From Atribacterota bacterium (lineage in GTDB: Bacteria > Atribacterota > Phoenicimicrobiia > Phoenicimicrobiales > Phoenicimicrobiaceae), in assembly GCA_030666935.1 (NCBI GenBank), contig DAOUWX010000051.1:1-9766 (forward strand): a stretch of 9,766 nt of DNA. The letters are read 5' to 3'. The notes under the pieces were generated by a model. That model was not told the DNA's origin. It did no database searches and saw only the letters and a program-made list of their open reading frames with translations. The position numbers and the translations under genes were made by a program. The number at the start of each line of letters is the position of its first letter. Within the stretch, counting starts at the first letter, position 1. Shown here piece by piece: positions 1-6,733 of the stretch.

Positions 1-450
1 ATCTATCTGTGAGCAAAGAAGAATTATTATTGCGTAATAAGGTGGTTCTTCAATGGTTTTTAATAAACAATTTGATGCTTCAAGGGTCATTTTCTCTGCT
101 ATGTTTATTATGTATATCTTTTTTACATTTTTAAAAGGTTTTAGTCCAATCTCTTTTCGCATCTCTCGTATCTGTTCAATCTTTATCGAACTCTTAATTG
201 GTTCAATTATTTTTAAATCCGGACTGCATTGCTTACTAATCTCATTACACGATTGACAATCTTCGCAGGCTTCTGAATTTTTATTAAAATTTATACAATT
301 TGCCGCCTTGGCAAATTCTATAGCCGTAAGCTTTTTCCCGGTCCCTTCACTCCCGACAAAAATATAAGATGAGGAAATCTTATTCTCTTTTAGAGACTGA
401 GTTAGTATTTTTATTGCTCTTTCTTGTCCGACTATATTCTTGAAAGACAT
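1..450 (-). CDS. holB: DNA polymerase III delta' subunit, N-terminal part (gene cut by window edge)
   Basis: Encodes the first 150 residues of the clamp-loader delta' subunit, a structural member of the complex that loads the beta clamp onto DNA in the cytoplasm. The start is ATG at 450, eight bases or so downstream of an AAGGGAG ribosome binding site. Visible motifs are the opening MSFKNIVGQ, typical of clamp-loader AAA+ proteins; a P-loop-like GSEGTGKK at residues 33-40; four cysteines at 52, 62, 65 and 68 matching the zinc module; SPDL at 76-79 where HPDL is usual; and a conserved NCLLKTIEEPP segment near residue 135. The 3' part lies beyond base 1. It sits downstream of tmk on the same strand, a common bacterial pairing, but here with 300 bp of repeat-rich DNA between. 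DnaX (tau/gamma) shares the fold, but the short spacing, the zinc module and the tmk neighbour favour HolB. Confidence 0.9.
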   Translation of the reverse strand, partial: MSFKNIVGQERAIKILTQSLKENKISSSYIFVGSEGTGKKLTAIEFAKAANCINFNKNSEACEDCQSCNEISKQCSPDLKIIEPIKSSIKIEQIREMRKEIGLKPFKNVKKIYIINIAEKMTLEASNCLLKTIEEPPYYAIIILLCSQID

Positions 451-528
451 GAATTGCTCCCTTTCTAGCGTATAGCGTTTAGCGTATAGTAATTCAGCAT
501 CGAGTATCGAATATCACGCATTAGTTAC

Positions 529-594
529 CCAGTTTACCAGTTAATATCAATTGACCAATTTACCGATTCACCAATTGACCAATTGACCAATTAA
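529..594. repeat. 8-bp tandem repeat block (CCAATTGA family)
   Basis: Two units (CCAGTTTA, CCAGTTAA) at 529-544 are followed, after a 2-bp offset, by six contiguous units at 547-594: TCAATTGA, CCAATTTA, CCGATTCA, CCAATTGA, CCAATTGA, CCAATTAA. The shared core is roughly CCARTTNA. Many units contain the palindrome CAATTG or AATT, so the block reads similarly on both strands. Confidence 0.8.
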
Positions 595-690
595 CTAGTC
601 GATAGTGAATAGTCGTTAGCCGTTAGTGTAAAATATAAGTTGCAATATACAAGATGCAAGTTTATTCATTTATCCAGCTAACTATCTTAA

Positions 691-725
691 CGAGATACGA
701 TTCACGAGATACTAGATACGAATAT
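691..725. repeat. 7-bp tandem repeat block (CGAGATA family)
   Basis: Five contiguous imperfect 7-bp units: CGAGATA, CGATTCA, CGAGATA, CTAGATA, CGAATAT. A related word (ACGAGAT, AAGAGAT) recurs upstream of tmk at 1612-1625, so the same repeat family occurs on both sides of that gene. Confidence 0.75.
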
Positions 726-750
726 GGTTTTGCGCTTTTCGTTTTTCGTT

Positions 751-1413
751 CTAGATGCTGTTTCTTATTTTTCTTTTTACAATTTTGACTATTTCTTCAA
801 ATATATCTTCCTTGCTCCTGTTAGCATCAATTGTTTTAATTCTTCCTGATTCTTCTTGAGATAATTGGTAATAGCCTTGCCTAACTCTTTCTAAAAACAA
901 TTTCCCTCGGATAATTTTTTTATTTATAAATTCTTCTTCAAATCTCATTTCACTCGAATTACCGAAAGAAGCCGATCTCTTTAATCCTTCGTAGGGATCA
1001 ATATCTAAAATAAAGGTTAAATCAGGAATAGCTTTCCCCACGACCAAGCTATTTAGGTTCTTGATAATTTCTAAATCTATACCTCTTCCACACCCTTGAT
1101 AAGCAGTAGTAGAATCATAAAAGCGATCAGATATAACTATTTTCCCTTCTTCTAAAGCAGGTAAAATTATTAATCTAACATTTTCTGCCCGAGAAGCTAA
1201 AAACAATAGCATTTCGGTTTTATAATCCATACCATCATTTTTTTGGTCGAGAAGAATTTTACGTATTTTGTCTCCAATCTTTGTTCCCCCCGGCTCTTTC
1301 GTGTAAATAGAAGGTATTTTTTGTTTAATTAAAAAATCAAATAACATCTTTGCCTGGGTAGTTTTTCCACAACCTTCAAGCCCTTCAAAAGTTATAAATA
1401 GCCCTTTTTTCAT
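751..1413 (-). CDS. tmk: Thymidylate (dTMP) kinase
   Basis: Phosphorylates dTMP to dTDP with ATP, an essential cytosolic step of dTTP synthesis. The protein has 220 residues, close to the usual 200-220. It shows the P-loop EGLEGCGKTTQ (residues 10-20), EPGGT (40-44) in the dTMP-binding region, SRAE (74-77), the DRF motif (96-98) followed by STTAYQGCGRG, and a lid-like stretch around residues 145-160 (KRSASFG onward). A longer reading frame is open to a TTG at 1428, but ATG at 1413 is preferred: it has a GAGG binding site six bases upstream, and family proteins normally begin just before the (L)FITFEG strand. tmk is divergent from tsaD and upstream of holB. Repeat-filled DNA flanks it on both sides. 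A TATACT at 1485-1490 (minus strand) could be its -10 box, but no good -35 was seen. Confidence 0.95.
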   Translation of the reverse strand: MKKGLFITFEGLEGCGKTTQAKMLFDFLIKQKIPSIYTKEPGGTKIGDKIRKILLDQKNDGMDYKTEMLLFLASRAENVRLIILPALEEGKIVISDRFYDSTTAYQGCGRGIDLEIIKNLNSLVVGKAIPDLTFILDIDPYEGLKRSASFGNSSEMRFEEEFINKKIIRGKLFLERVRQGYYQLSQEESGRIKTIDANRSKEDIFEEIVKIVKRKIRNSI

Positions 1414-1503
1414 TATATACCTCGGCAATTTAAATTATTCATTAGTCTCGTTAGTTTAAATAATATTTTCAGTTGCCAGTTATTAGTATATAGCTAAAAA
1501 TTT

Positions 1504-1545
1504 AAAGCGAAAAGCGAAAAACCATAATTCAAAACTCAAAACTTT
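1504..1545. repeat. 7-bp tandem repeat block (AAAGCGA / AAACTCA words)
   Basis: Six consecutive 7-bp units stay in one register: AAAGCGA, AAAGCGA, AAAACCA, TAATTCA, AAACTCA, AAACTTT. The first three (1504-1525) are close to the reverse complement of the TTTTCG-type blocks at 724-748 and 1675-1710, giving two direct and one inverted copy around tmk. Confidence 0.75.
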
Positions 1546-1677
1546 TTCTTAAAATACTAAATTTTATGTTCTTTTTTGCTCCTTCATCCTTTTATTTTTG
1601 TTATACAGTAAACGAGATAAGAGATATGAAACTCAGTAGATAAAACAATATATTCAAATTTTAAATTTTAAGCTATG

Positions 1678-1712
1678 GTTTTACGTTTTGCGCTTTTAGT
1701 TTTTCGCTTTAT
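1678..1712. repeat. 7-bp tandem repeat block (GTTTTAC / GCTTTTA words)
   Basis: Five contiguous units: GTTTTAC, GTTTTGC, GCTTTTA, GTTTTTC, GCTTTAT. The block with its ATGG prefix (from 1675) resembles 724-750 in the same orientation, on the other side of tmk. Confidence 0.75.
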
Positions 1713-1785
1713 CGAAAAATATCTATTATATAATTTTTAGGAAAAGAAATATCTTTGTAATTTTTATTTTGAAAGGGAAAAGCAT

Positions 1786-2807
1786 ATGTCAGATTTAATA
1801 TTGGGAATTGAAACTTCTTGTGACGAAACAGCAGCTGCTATTGTAGAAGACGGGAAAAAGATTATTTCGAATGTAGTGGCTTCCCAGATTAGCATTCATC
1901 AAAAATATGGAGGGGTAGTTCCTGAAATAGCCTCACGTAAACATATGGAATACATTATTCCGGTAATTGATAAAGCCTTAGAAGAATCAGGGAAAAGGAT
2001 TACTGATTTGTCTGCAATAGCAGTAACTTTGGCCCAGGTTTAATAGGTTCACTCTTGGTGGGCTTATCTGTTGCTAAAGCCATAGCTTATGCTCAAAACA
2101 TACCACTTATCGGAATAAACCACCTCGAAGCTCATATTTATGCGAATTTTTTAGAATATAATGAGATAAAACCCCCCTTTGTTTGTTTAATTGTTTCTGG
2201 TGGGCATACATCTTTGGTATATATAAGACATTTTGGAGAATATGAATTATTAGGCCAGACCAAAGATGACGCAGCAGGAGAGGTTTTTGATAAAATAGCT
2301 AAAGTGTTGGGCTTGGATTATCCCGGTGGACCGATTACTGAAAAATTAGCCAAAAAAGGAGAACCTTCCTCAATTAAATTCCCTCGTCCAATTTTAAATG
2401 ATAAAAGTTATGATTTTAGTTTTAGTGGTCTTAAAACTGCAGTAATCTACTATATAAAGGAATCAAAAGAAGAGAATAAAAAAATACCCGTTAGCGATAT
2501 ATTAGCTTCTTTTCAACAAGCAGTAATCGATGTCTTGGTAAAAAAGACCATAAAAGCAGCTTTAAAATTTAAAACTAAACAGATTATATTGGCTGGTGGA
2601 GTTGCCGCTAATAACTCTTTAAGAAGAGAGATCAAAGAAAAAGCAGATTTGTTGGGTATTAAGGTTTTTTACCCTTCAATTTTTTTGTGTACTGATAATG
2701 CAGCTATGGTAGCTTCAGCAGGATATTATAAATTTAAAGAAAATATAAAATCATCTTTAAACTTAGATGCGGTTTCAAGATTACCATTAGAGAGAAAATA
2801 CTATTAA
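1786..2807 (+). CDS. tsaD: tRNA N6-adenosine threonylcarbamoyltransferase TsaD, with a one-base frameshift
   Basis: TsaD transfers the threonylcarbamoyl group to A37 of ANN-decoding tRNAs, working with TsaB and TsaE; none of its partners is in this window. The start is ATG 1786 with AAAGGGA upstream. The gene reads in two frames: 1786-2043 ends early at TAA, and the rest continues from about 2031 to TAA 2805-2807. Restoring one base between 2028 and 2031 (ACT-TTn-GGC) joins them into about 340 residues, the normal family length, and rebuilds the conserved T-x-GPGLIGSLLVGLS segment. All else is intact in the repaired numbering: GIETSCDETA (7-16), the metal ligands H113 and H117 in NHLEAH, VSGGHTS (137-143), FSFSGLKTA, AGGVAANNSLRR, and CTDNAAMVA with the late aspartate ligand. 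With no other lesion, a sequencing or assembly error is more likely than true decay; a very recent mutation is possible. Confidence 0.92.
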
Positions 2808-2884
2808 ATGGAAGTTAAAATCAGTAAATAACTTATAATCATGAATTACTGCGTTAAATAGCTTAATATGGCCTATAACGAGGT

Positions 2885-2916
2885 TTGCTTTTCCCAAGAA
2901 GTTTATATACTATATA
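2885..2916 (+). promoter_or_regulatory. Probable groESL promoter
   Basis: A TTGCTT at 2885-2890 can serve as -35, with TATACT at 2906-2911 (15-bp gap) or TACTAT at 2908-2913 (17-bp gap) as -10, in an AT-rich stretch just before the CIRCE element. This places the transcription start at or next to the operator, as in other HrcA-controlled genes. The exact -10 cannot be chosen by eye. Confidence 0.45.
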
Positions 2917-2926
2917 TAAGGTATTT

Positions 2927-2953
2927 TTAGCACTCTTACTACGAGAGTGCTAA
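2927..2953 (+). promoter_or_regulatory. CIRCE operator (HrcA binding site)
   Basis: TTAGCACTC at 2927-2935 and GAGTGCTAA at 2945-2953 are perfect 9-bp inverted arms around a 9-bp spacer. This matches the CIRCE consensus exactly. In many bacteria the HrcA repressor binds it and GroEL assists HrcA folding, giving feedback control of chaperonin levels. It lies 45 bp before the groES ATG. hrcA itself is not in the window. Confidence 0.97.
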
Positions 2954-2998
2954 TTAATTTTAAAAATAAATAAATATTATTAAAGGAGGTTACTGAAT

Positions 2999-3301
2999 AT
3001 GAACGTTAAGGAATTGAAACCACTAGGAGATCGGGTACTAATAAAACCTGTATTCGAAGAAGAGAAGAGTAAAGGAGGAATTCTTCTTCCTGATACCGTT
3101 TCCAAGGAAAAACCTCAGGTGGGAGAAATATTGGCAGTTGGACCCGGCAGCACTAACAAAGAAGGGAAAATAATTCCTATGACTGTTAAAAAGGGAGATA
3201 AAGTAGTTTATGCAAAATATTCTGGGACAGACATCAAAAGTGATAATGATGAAGATTATCTCATTCTAAGCGAAAAAGATATTTTAGCAATCGTTAAATA
3301 A
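2999..3301 (+). CDS. groES: Co-chaperonin GroES (Hsp10)
   Basis: Forms the seven-subunit lid that caps GroEL during ATP-driven protein folding in the cytoplasm. At 100 residues it is slightly longer than the usual 94-97. It opens with KPLGDRVLIKP (7-17), has a charged mobile-loop region at about 18-35 with the GroEL-contact segment GGILLPD (26-32), then VGEILAVGPG (41-50), KKGDKVVYAKYSGT (64-77) and a terminal ILAIVK. ATG 2999 follows a strong AAAGGAGGT site at 2982-2990. First gene of the groES-groEL operon, directly behind a perfect CIRCE operator, so it is probably heat-inducible through HrcA release. Confidence 0.97.
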   Translation: MNVKELKPLGDRVLIKPVFEEEKSKGGILLPDTVSKEKPQVGEILAVGPGSTNKEGKIIPMTVKKGDKVVYAKYSGTDIKSDNDEDYLILSEKDILAIVK

Positions 3302-3399
3302 TAAAATATAAATTTTTAGATTAAAATTGATTTAAAAAATAATATAATTTTTAAAAGAAAAAAATATAAAGAGGTTAAATATAAAAGGAGGATAAATAA

Positions 3400-5037
3400 A
3401 TGGCTAAACAATTTTTGTTTGATGAAGATGCAAGAAGAGCCTTAGAAAAAGGCGCTAAAACCTTATCTGATAGTGTAAGAATTACTTTAGGACCCAAAGG
3501 GAGAAATGTAGTTTTAGATAAAAAATTTGGTTCACCCACCATTACTAATGATGGTGTTACTATTGCTCGGGAAATTGATGTTGAAGAACCTTTTGAAAAC
3601 ATGGGAACTCAGTTTGTTAAAGAAGTAGCTACCAAGACTAATGATATTGCCGGTGATGGTACTACCACGGCAACCGTTTTGGCTCAAGCAATTATTCATG
3701 AGGGCTTGAGAAATGTAGCAGCAGGGGCAAACCCTATTATGGTAAAGAGAGGAATTGATAAAACTGTAGAAGTAGCAGTTAGAGAGATTAAAAAATTAAG
3801 CAAGGAAGTAAGTGACAAGGAGTCTGTAGCTAATGTAGCTTCAATTTCAGCCGCTGATAGAGAAATTGGAAATATAATAGCAGATTCTATGGAAAAAGTA
3901 GGGAAAGACGGAGTAATAACCGTAGAAGAATCAAAGACCTTAGGGACTACTTTAGAAGTAGTAGAAGGAATGCAGTTTGATAAAGGATATATTTCTCCTT
4001 ATATGGTAACAGACGCAGAAAGGATGGAAGCTGTTCTCGATGATCCTCATATATTGATAACTGATTCAAAGATAAGTAATATGAAAGGATTATTACCTAT
4101 TTTAGAAAAAGTTGCTCAGTCTGGTAAACCTTTGTTAATTATTGCTGAGGATATCGAAGGAGAAGCTTTAGCTACTTTAGTAGTAAATAAAATAAGAGGA
4201 ACCTTAAATTGTGTTTCTGTAAAGTCTCCTGGTTTTGGAGACAGAAGAAAAGAGATGTTAGCTGATATTGCCACAGTTACTGGCGGACAGTTAATTTCCG
4301 AAGAGATTGGACTTAAATTAGAAAACACAGAAATAAAAATGTTAGGGTCTGCTCACCAAGTAAAGATAAATAAAGAAGAAACCATAATAGTCGGAGGAAA
4401 AGGAGACATAAAAGAGATAAAGAAAAGAGAAGCTCAAATTCGGACTCAAATAGAAGAAACTACCTCTGATTATGACCGAGAAAAACTGCAGGAAAGATTA
4501 GCAAAATTGGTTGGCGGAGTAGCGGTTATTAAAGTAGGTGCTGCCACTGAAACTGAACTTAAAGAGAAGAAACACCGAGTTGAAGATGCGCTATCTGCAA
4601 CTAAAGCAGCGGTGGAAGAAGGTATTATTGCTGGCGGTGGAACTGTTCTGGTAAACATTATTCCAGCATTGCAAGATATGAAATTAGAAGGTGATCAGAA
4701 GATCGGAGCAGAAATTATCATAAAATCCTTAGAAACTCCAACAAAGCAGATTGCTATGAATGCCGGCTATGAAGGTTCAGTGATTGTGGAGAAATTAAAA
4801 AGTAAAGAAAAGGGAATCGGTTTTGATGCTGTAACCGGTGAATTTACCGATATGATAAAAGCAGGGATTGTTGACCCGGTTAAGGTTACTAGGTCCGCCT
4901 TGCAAAATGCAGCCAGTATAGGTGGAATGATCCTTACTACAGAATGTTTAGTTGCCGATAAACCAGAAGAAAAGAAAGATATGCCGGCTATGCCTCCAGG
5001 AGGAGGAATGCCAGGTGGAATGGGCGGAATGTACTAA
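3400..5037 (+). CDS. groEL: Chaperonin GroEL (Hsp60)
   Basis: Subunit of the double-ring chaperonin that encloses and folds non-native proteins using ATP. The 545 residues match the family closely, with no gap or frameshift. Nucleotide-binding motifs are visible: LGPKGRNVVLD (30-40), NDGVTIA (50-56, catalytic-site D51), and GDGTTTATVLA (85-95) with D86. The hydrolysis aspartate D396 lies in VEDALSATKAAVEEG, followed by GGGT. The C-terminus ends in a glycine/methionine-rich GGM tail (about 533-544) typical of bacterial group I chaperonins. ATG 3400 follows AAAAGGAGG at 3383-3391. It lies 98 bp after groES with no terminator between, so one transcript from the CIRCE-controlled promoter is expected. 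Two hairpins follow the stop codon. Confidence 0.98.
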   Translation: MAKQFLFDEDARRALEKGAKTLSDSVRITLGPKGRNVVLDKKFGSPTITNDGVTIAREIDVEEPFENMGTQFVKEVATKTNDIAGDGTTTATVLAQAIIHEGLRNVAAGANPIMVKRGIDKTVEVAVREIKKLSKEVSDKESVANVASISAADREIGNIIADSMEKVGKDGVITVEESKTLGTTLEVVEGMQFDKGYISPYMVTDAERMEAVLDDPHILITDSKISNMKGLLPILEKVAQSGKPLLIIAEDIEGEALATLVVNKIRGTLNCVSVKSPGFGDRRKEMLADIATVTGGQLISEEIGLKLENTEIKMLGSAHQVKINKEETIIVGGKGDIKEIKKREAQIRTQIEETTSDYDREKLQERLAKLVGGVAVIKVGAATETELKEKKHRVEDALSATKAAVEEGIIAGGGTVLVNIIPALQDMKLEGDQKIGAEIIIKSLETPTKQIAMNAGYEGSVIVEKLKSKEKGIGFDAVTGEFTDMIKAGIVDPVKVTRSALQNAASIGGMILTTECLVADKPEEKKDMPAMPPGGGMPGGMGGMY

Positions 5038-5070
5038 GTATAAACTAACAATAAAATAATATAAATATAA

Positions 5071-5118
5071 AAAAGACCTCTATATTTTAAAAAGAGAAAA
5101 AAAGTATAGAGGTCTTTT
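5071..5118 (+). terminator. Rho-independent terminator after groEL (hairpin 1, bidirectional)
   Basis: The arms AAAAGACCTCTATA (5071-5084) and TATAGAGGTCTTTT (5105-5118) pair perfectly over 14 bp. Adding one G-U and three A-U pairs extends the stem to 18 bp around a 12-base A-rich loop (5089-5100). It ends in TTTT on the plus strand, and six A's on the other side give a T-run for minus-strand transcripts. It starts 33 bp after the groEL stop. Confidence 0.9.
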
Positions 5119-5142
5119 AATAATTAAAGAAAATTTAAATAG

Positions 5143-5186
5143 AAAAATGGCATCTTGATTTTATTTTAAACCAAGATGCCATTTTT
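5143..5186 (-). terminator. Rho-independent terminator after the symporter gene (hairpin 2, bidirectional)
   Basis: The arms AAAAATGGCATCTTG (5143-5157) and CAAGATGCCATTTTT (5172-5186) pair perfectly over 15 bp around a 14-base loop, with A/T runs on both sides. It lies 18 bp downstream of the agcS-family stop codon on the minus strand. It can also act as a second stop for groEL read-through. Confidence 0.9.
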
Positions 5187-5204
5187 GTTTAAAAAATATT
5201 TATT

Positions 5205-6566
5205 CTAACGGCCTAATAATTCTGGGTTAGAAAAATAATCTTTAAGTTCTTTAGCCATTACACCACTTAAGAAGATTAAACCAATTAAGTTAGGTACGGC
5301 CATTGCTCCATTAAGAGTATCAGTAAGTAACCATACAAATGGAACTTTGACTACTGCACCAGCGAAGGCAAAAGCAACAAAAAGCCAGGCATAAGGTTTA
5401 ACTATAACAGGACCAAAGATGAAACGAGCACATTGCTGTCCATAATAACACCAGGTAATAAGAGTAGAATAACCGAACAATAAAGAACCGAGAGCTACAA
5501 TAGGTCCACCTACTCCTCCTAAAACACTAGCAAATGCATGAGCAGTAAGGGCAGTACTGGTAAGACCAGTTTCTAATGCTCCGGTCATTACAATAACAAT
5601 ACCGGTCATGGAACAGACTATTAAAGTGTCAATCATAACTCCAACCATGGCAATAGTTCCCTGACGAGCTGGATGAGGGGTCTTGGCAACAGCATGGGCC
5701 ATACTTGCACTGCCTAAACCAGCTTCATTAGAGAATATTCCTCTTGCTACTCCAAATCTCATTGCTTGAGCTACAGTAGCCCCGGCAAATCCACCAAAAG
5801 CAGCCCTTCCTGTAAAGGCAGATCTAAATATTTCTCCAATTGCCCAAGGCAACATATTGATTTTAGAGATTATTATAATCAATGCTCCAATGATGTAAAA
5901 AATAGCCATAAAGGGGACCAATTTTTCGGTAACTTCACCGATTCTTTTGATTCCTCCTACTACAACTATCCAGGTTAAAAAGGCCATTACAACACCTGTA
6001 ACGATAACCGGGATATTAAATACACTATTCCCTACCAGTGCCATAGAATTAGTTTGGACCATATCCCCAATTCCAAAAGCACAGATTGCACCGAAAAAGG
6101 CAAAGAGCCAACCTAACCATGCCTGACCTAGACCTTTTTTGATGAAATACATCGAACCACCAGCAAGTGCTCCGTCTTTATCCTTTATTCTATATTTTAC
6201 ACCGAGAGTAGCTTCACACATTTTAGTACACATTCCGACTAAAGCAGTAAGCCACATCCAGACTAATGCTCCCGGTCCACCGGCAGCAACCGCAGTAGCT
6301 ACACCAGCAATATTACCATTTCCTATAGTTGCAGCAAGGGTTGAGGTAAGGGCTTGGAAAGGAGTGATTTCTCCTTCTTCCTTTTCGGATGAGTCTTTTT
6401 TTAGTGCACCCTTAGATATAAGCTTTATGGCATAACTGGTATGTTTAAATTGCGGGAAACCTAACCTGATAGTTAAAAAGACACCGGTTCCCACCAATAT
6501 TATCATCATTGGCGGTCCCCAAACAAATGAATTAATTACGTCTAATAAATCCATTATGGCAGTCAT
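5205..6566 (-). CDS. Alanine/glycine:cation symporter family protein (AgcS/DagA type)
   Basis: A cytoplasmic-membrane secondary transporter predicted to import alanine or glycine with Na+ (or H+). The 453 residues match the family length (about 440-490), with roughly ten hydrophobic segments. Signatures include WGPPMMIILVGTGVFLTIRL near the N-terminus (16-35), FQALTSTLAATIGNGNIAGVA (70-90) running into AAGGPGALVWMW, and GIFSNEAGLGSASMAHA (276-292), the most diagnostic family block. ATG 6566 is chosen over the internal ATG at 6554 because AAGGAGG sits about seven bases before it. It lies 291 bp downstream of gcvT on the same strand, so its substrate may be the glycine consumed by the cleavage system; family members differ in alanine versus glycine preference and the sequence does not decide. 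Two bidirectional hairpins separate it from groEL. Confidence 0.93.
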   Translation of the reverse strand: MTAIMDLLDVINSFVWGPPMMIILVGTGVFLTIRLGFPQFKHTSYAIKLISKGALKKDSSEKEEGEITPFQALTSTLAATIGNGNIAGVATAVAAGGPGALVWMWLTALVGMCTKMCEATLGVKYRIKDKDGALAGGSMYFIKKGLGQAWLGWLFAFFGAICAFGIGDMVQTNSMALVGNSVFNIPVIVTGVVMAFLTWIVVVGGIKRIGEVTEKLVPFMAIFYIIGALIIIISKINMLPWAIGEIFRSAFTGRAAFGGFAGATVAQAMRFGVARGIFSNEAGLGSASMAHAVAKTPHPARQGTIAMVGVMIDTLIVCSMTGIVIVMTGALETGLTSTALTAHAFASVLGGVGGPIVALGSLLFGYSTLITWCYYGQQCARFIFGPVIVKPYAWLFVAFAFAGAVVKVPFVWLLTDTLNGAMAVPNLIGLIFLSGVMAKELKDYFSNPELLGR

Positions 6567-6692
6567 ATAAAACCTCCTTGATTTTTGAAAATGTAATATA
6601 TTTTTTAAATATCTACAATTAAATTAACAATTTTGAGATAAAATTAACTATTTAGTTATGAAAGATTATGCAGGATGGTTATTGAATATACT

Positions 6693-6703
6693 ATCACCTC
6701 CTT
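6693..6703 (-). other. Orphan, near-perfect Shine-Dalgarno sequence
   Basis: Minus-strand AAGGAGGTGAT is the full complement of the usual 16S rRNA 3' tail ATCACCTCCTT. No ATG follows at a usable distance. The only frames nearby are a 13-codon one from a GTG inside the motif itself and short frames from ATT or ATA. It lies about 127 bases upstream of the symporter start, so it does not serve that gene directly. Confidence 0.6.
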
Positions 6704-6709
6704 AAAGGA

Positions 6710-6733
6710 TTAGTAGAATACCGTTTTTTTCAT
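6710..6733 (-). CDS. Possible 7-residue leader peptide (MKKTVFY)
   Basis: ATG 6733 is preceded by GAGGTGA with 4 bases between, and reads seven codons to TAA at 6710-6712. The orphan Shine-Dalgarno begins six bases after its stop. The good ribosome binding site is the only argument for translation; the ORF is too short for coding statistics. It could be a regulatory leader peptide, the remnant of a lost gene, or chance. Confidence 0.2.
   Translation of the reverse strand: MKKTVFY

Larger units (their letters stand above)
451..750. repeat. tmk-holB intergenic region filled with a mosaic of 7-bp and 8-bp tandem repeats
   Basis: No gene is seen here. From the holB ribosome binding site to the tmk stop codon the DNA is almost entirely short imperfect tandem repeats, each block with its own word. 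Blocks read on the plus strand: AGCGTAT-type at 467-487; ATCGAGT-type at 499-519; an 8-bp CCAATTGA-type block at 529-594; AGTCGTT-type at 597-631; AAGATGC-type at 637-664; CGAGATA-type at 691-725; CTTTTCG-type at 728-748. All except the CCAATTGA block have a 7-bp period. No convincing promoter or terminator was recognised, so holB may be transcribed through from tmk. Confidence 0.75.
1414..1785. other. Divergent tmk/tsaD intergenic region with 7-bp repeat blocks
   Basis: No gene is seen. The region must hold the start signals of tmk (minus) and tsaD (plus). Much of it is repeat filler similar to that downstream of tmk: blocks at 1504-1545, 1612-1625 and 1678-1712. A TATAAT at 1729-1734 lies 52 bp before the tsaD ATG and is a possible -10 box, but there is no clear -35 hexamer 16-18 bp upstream. 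The tsaD ribosome binding site AAAGGGA is at 1772-1778. Confidence 0.6.

Noticed and set aside
53..256. Plus-strand ORF of 67 codons
   Set aside because: Lies antisense to holB, whose zinc-cysteine and clamp-loader motifs are clear in the minus frame; no ribosome binding site.
467..750. CRISPR array
   Set aside because: Repeats are only 7-8 bp, tandem without spacers and imperfect; there is no 24-37 bp repeat unit and no cas gene.
2025..2031. Programmed -1 ribosomal frameshift in tsaD
   Set aside because: A-ACT-TTG does not allow good re-pairing in the P site, and no stem or pseudoknot is obvious after it; an indel is simpler.
3375..3602. Minus-strand ORF opposite the groEL start
   Set aside because: Shadow of groEL; low-complexity Ser-rich translation, and it covers the groEL binding site.
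4116..4658. Two minus-strand ORFs (4116-4328 and 4470-4658) opposite groEL
   Set aside because: Shadows of a fully conserved groEL frame, without binding sites or recognisable motifs.
5766..6435. Two plus-strand ORFs (5766-5978 and 6139-6435) opposite the symporter
   Set aside because: Antisense to conserved transporter segments; composition reflects the complementary membrane codons.
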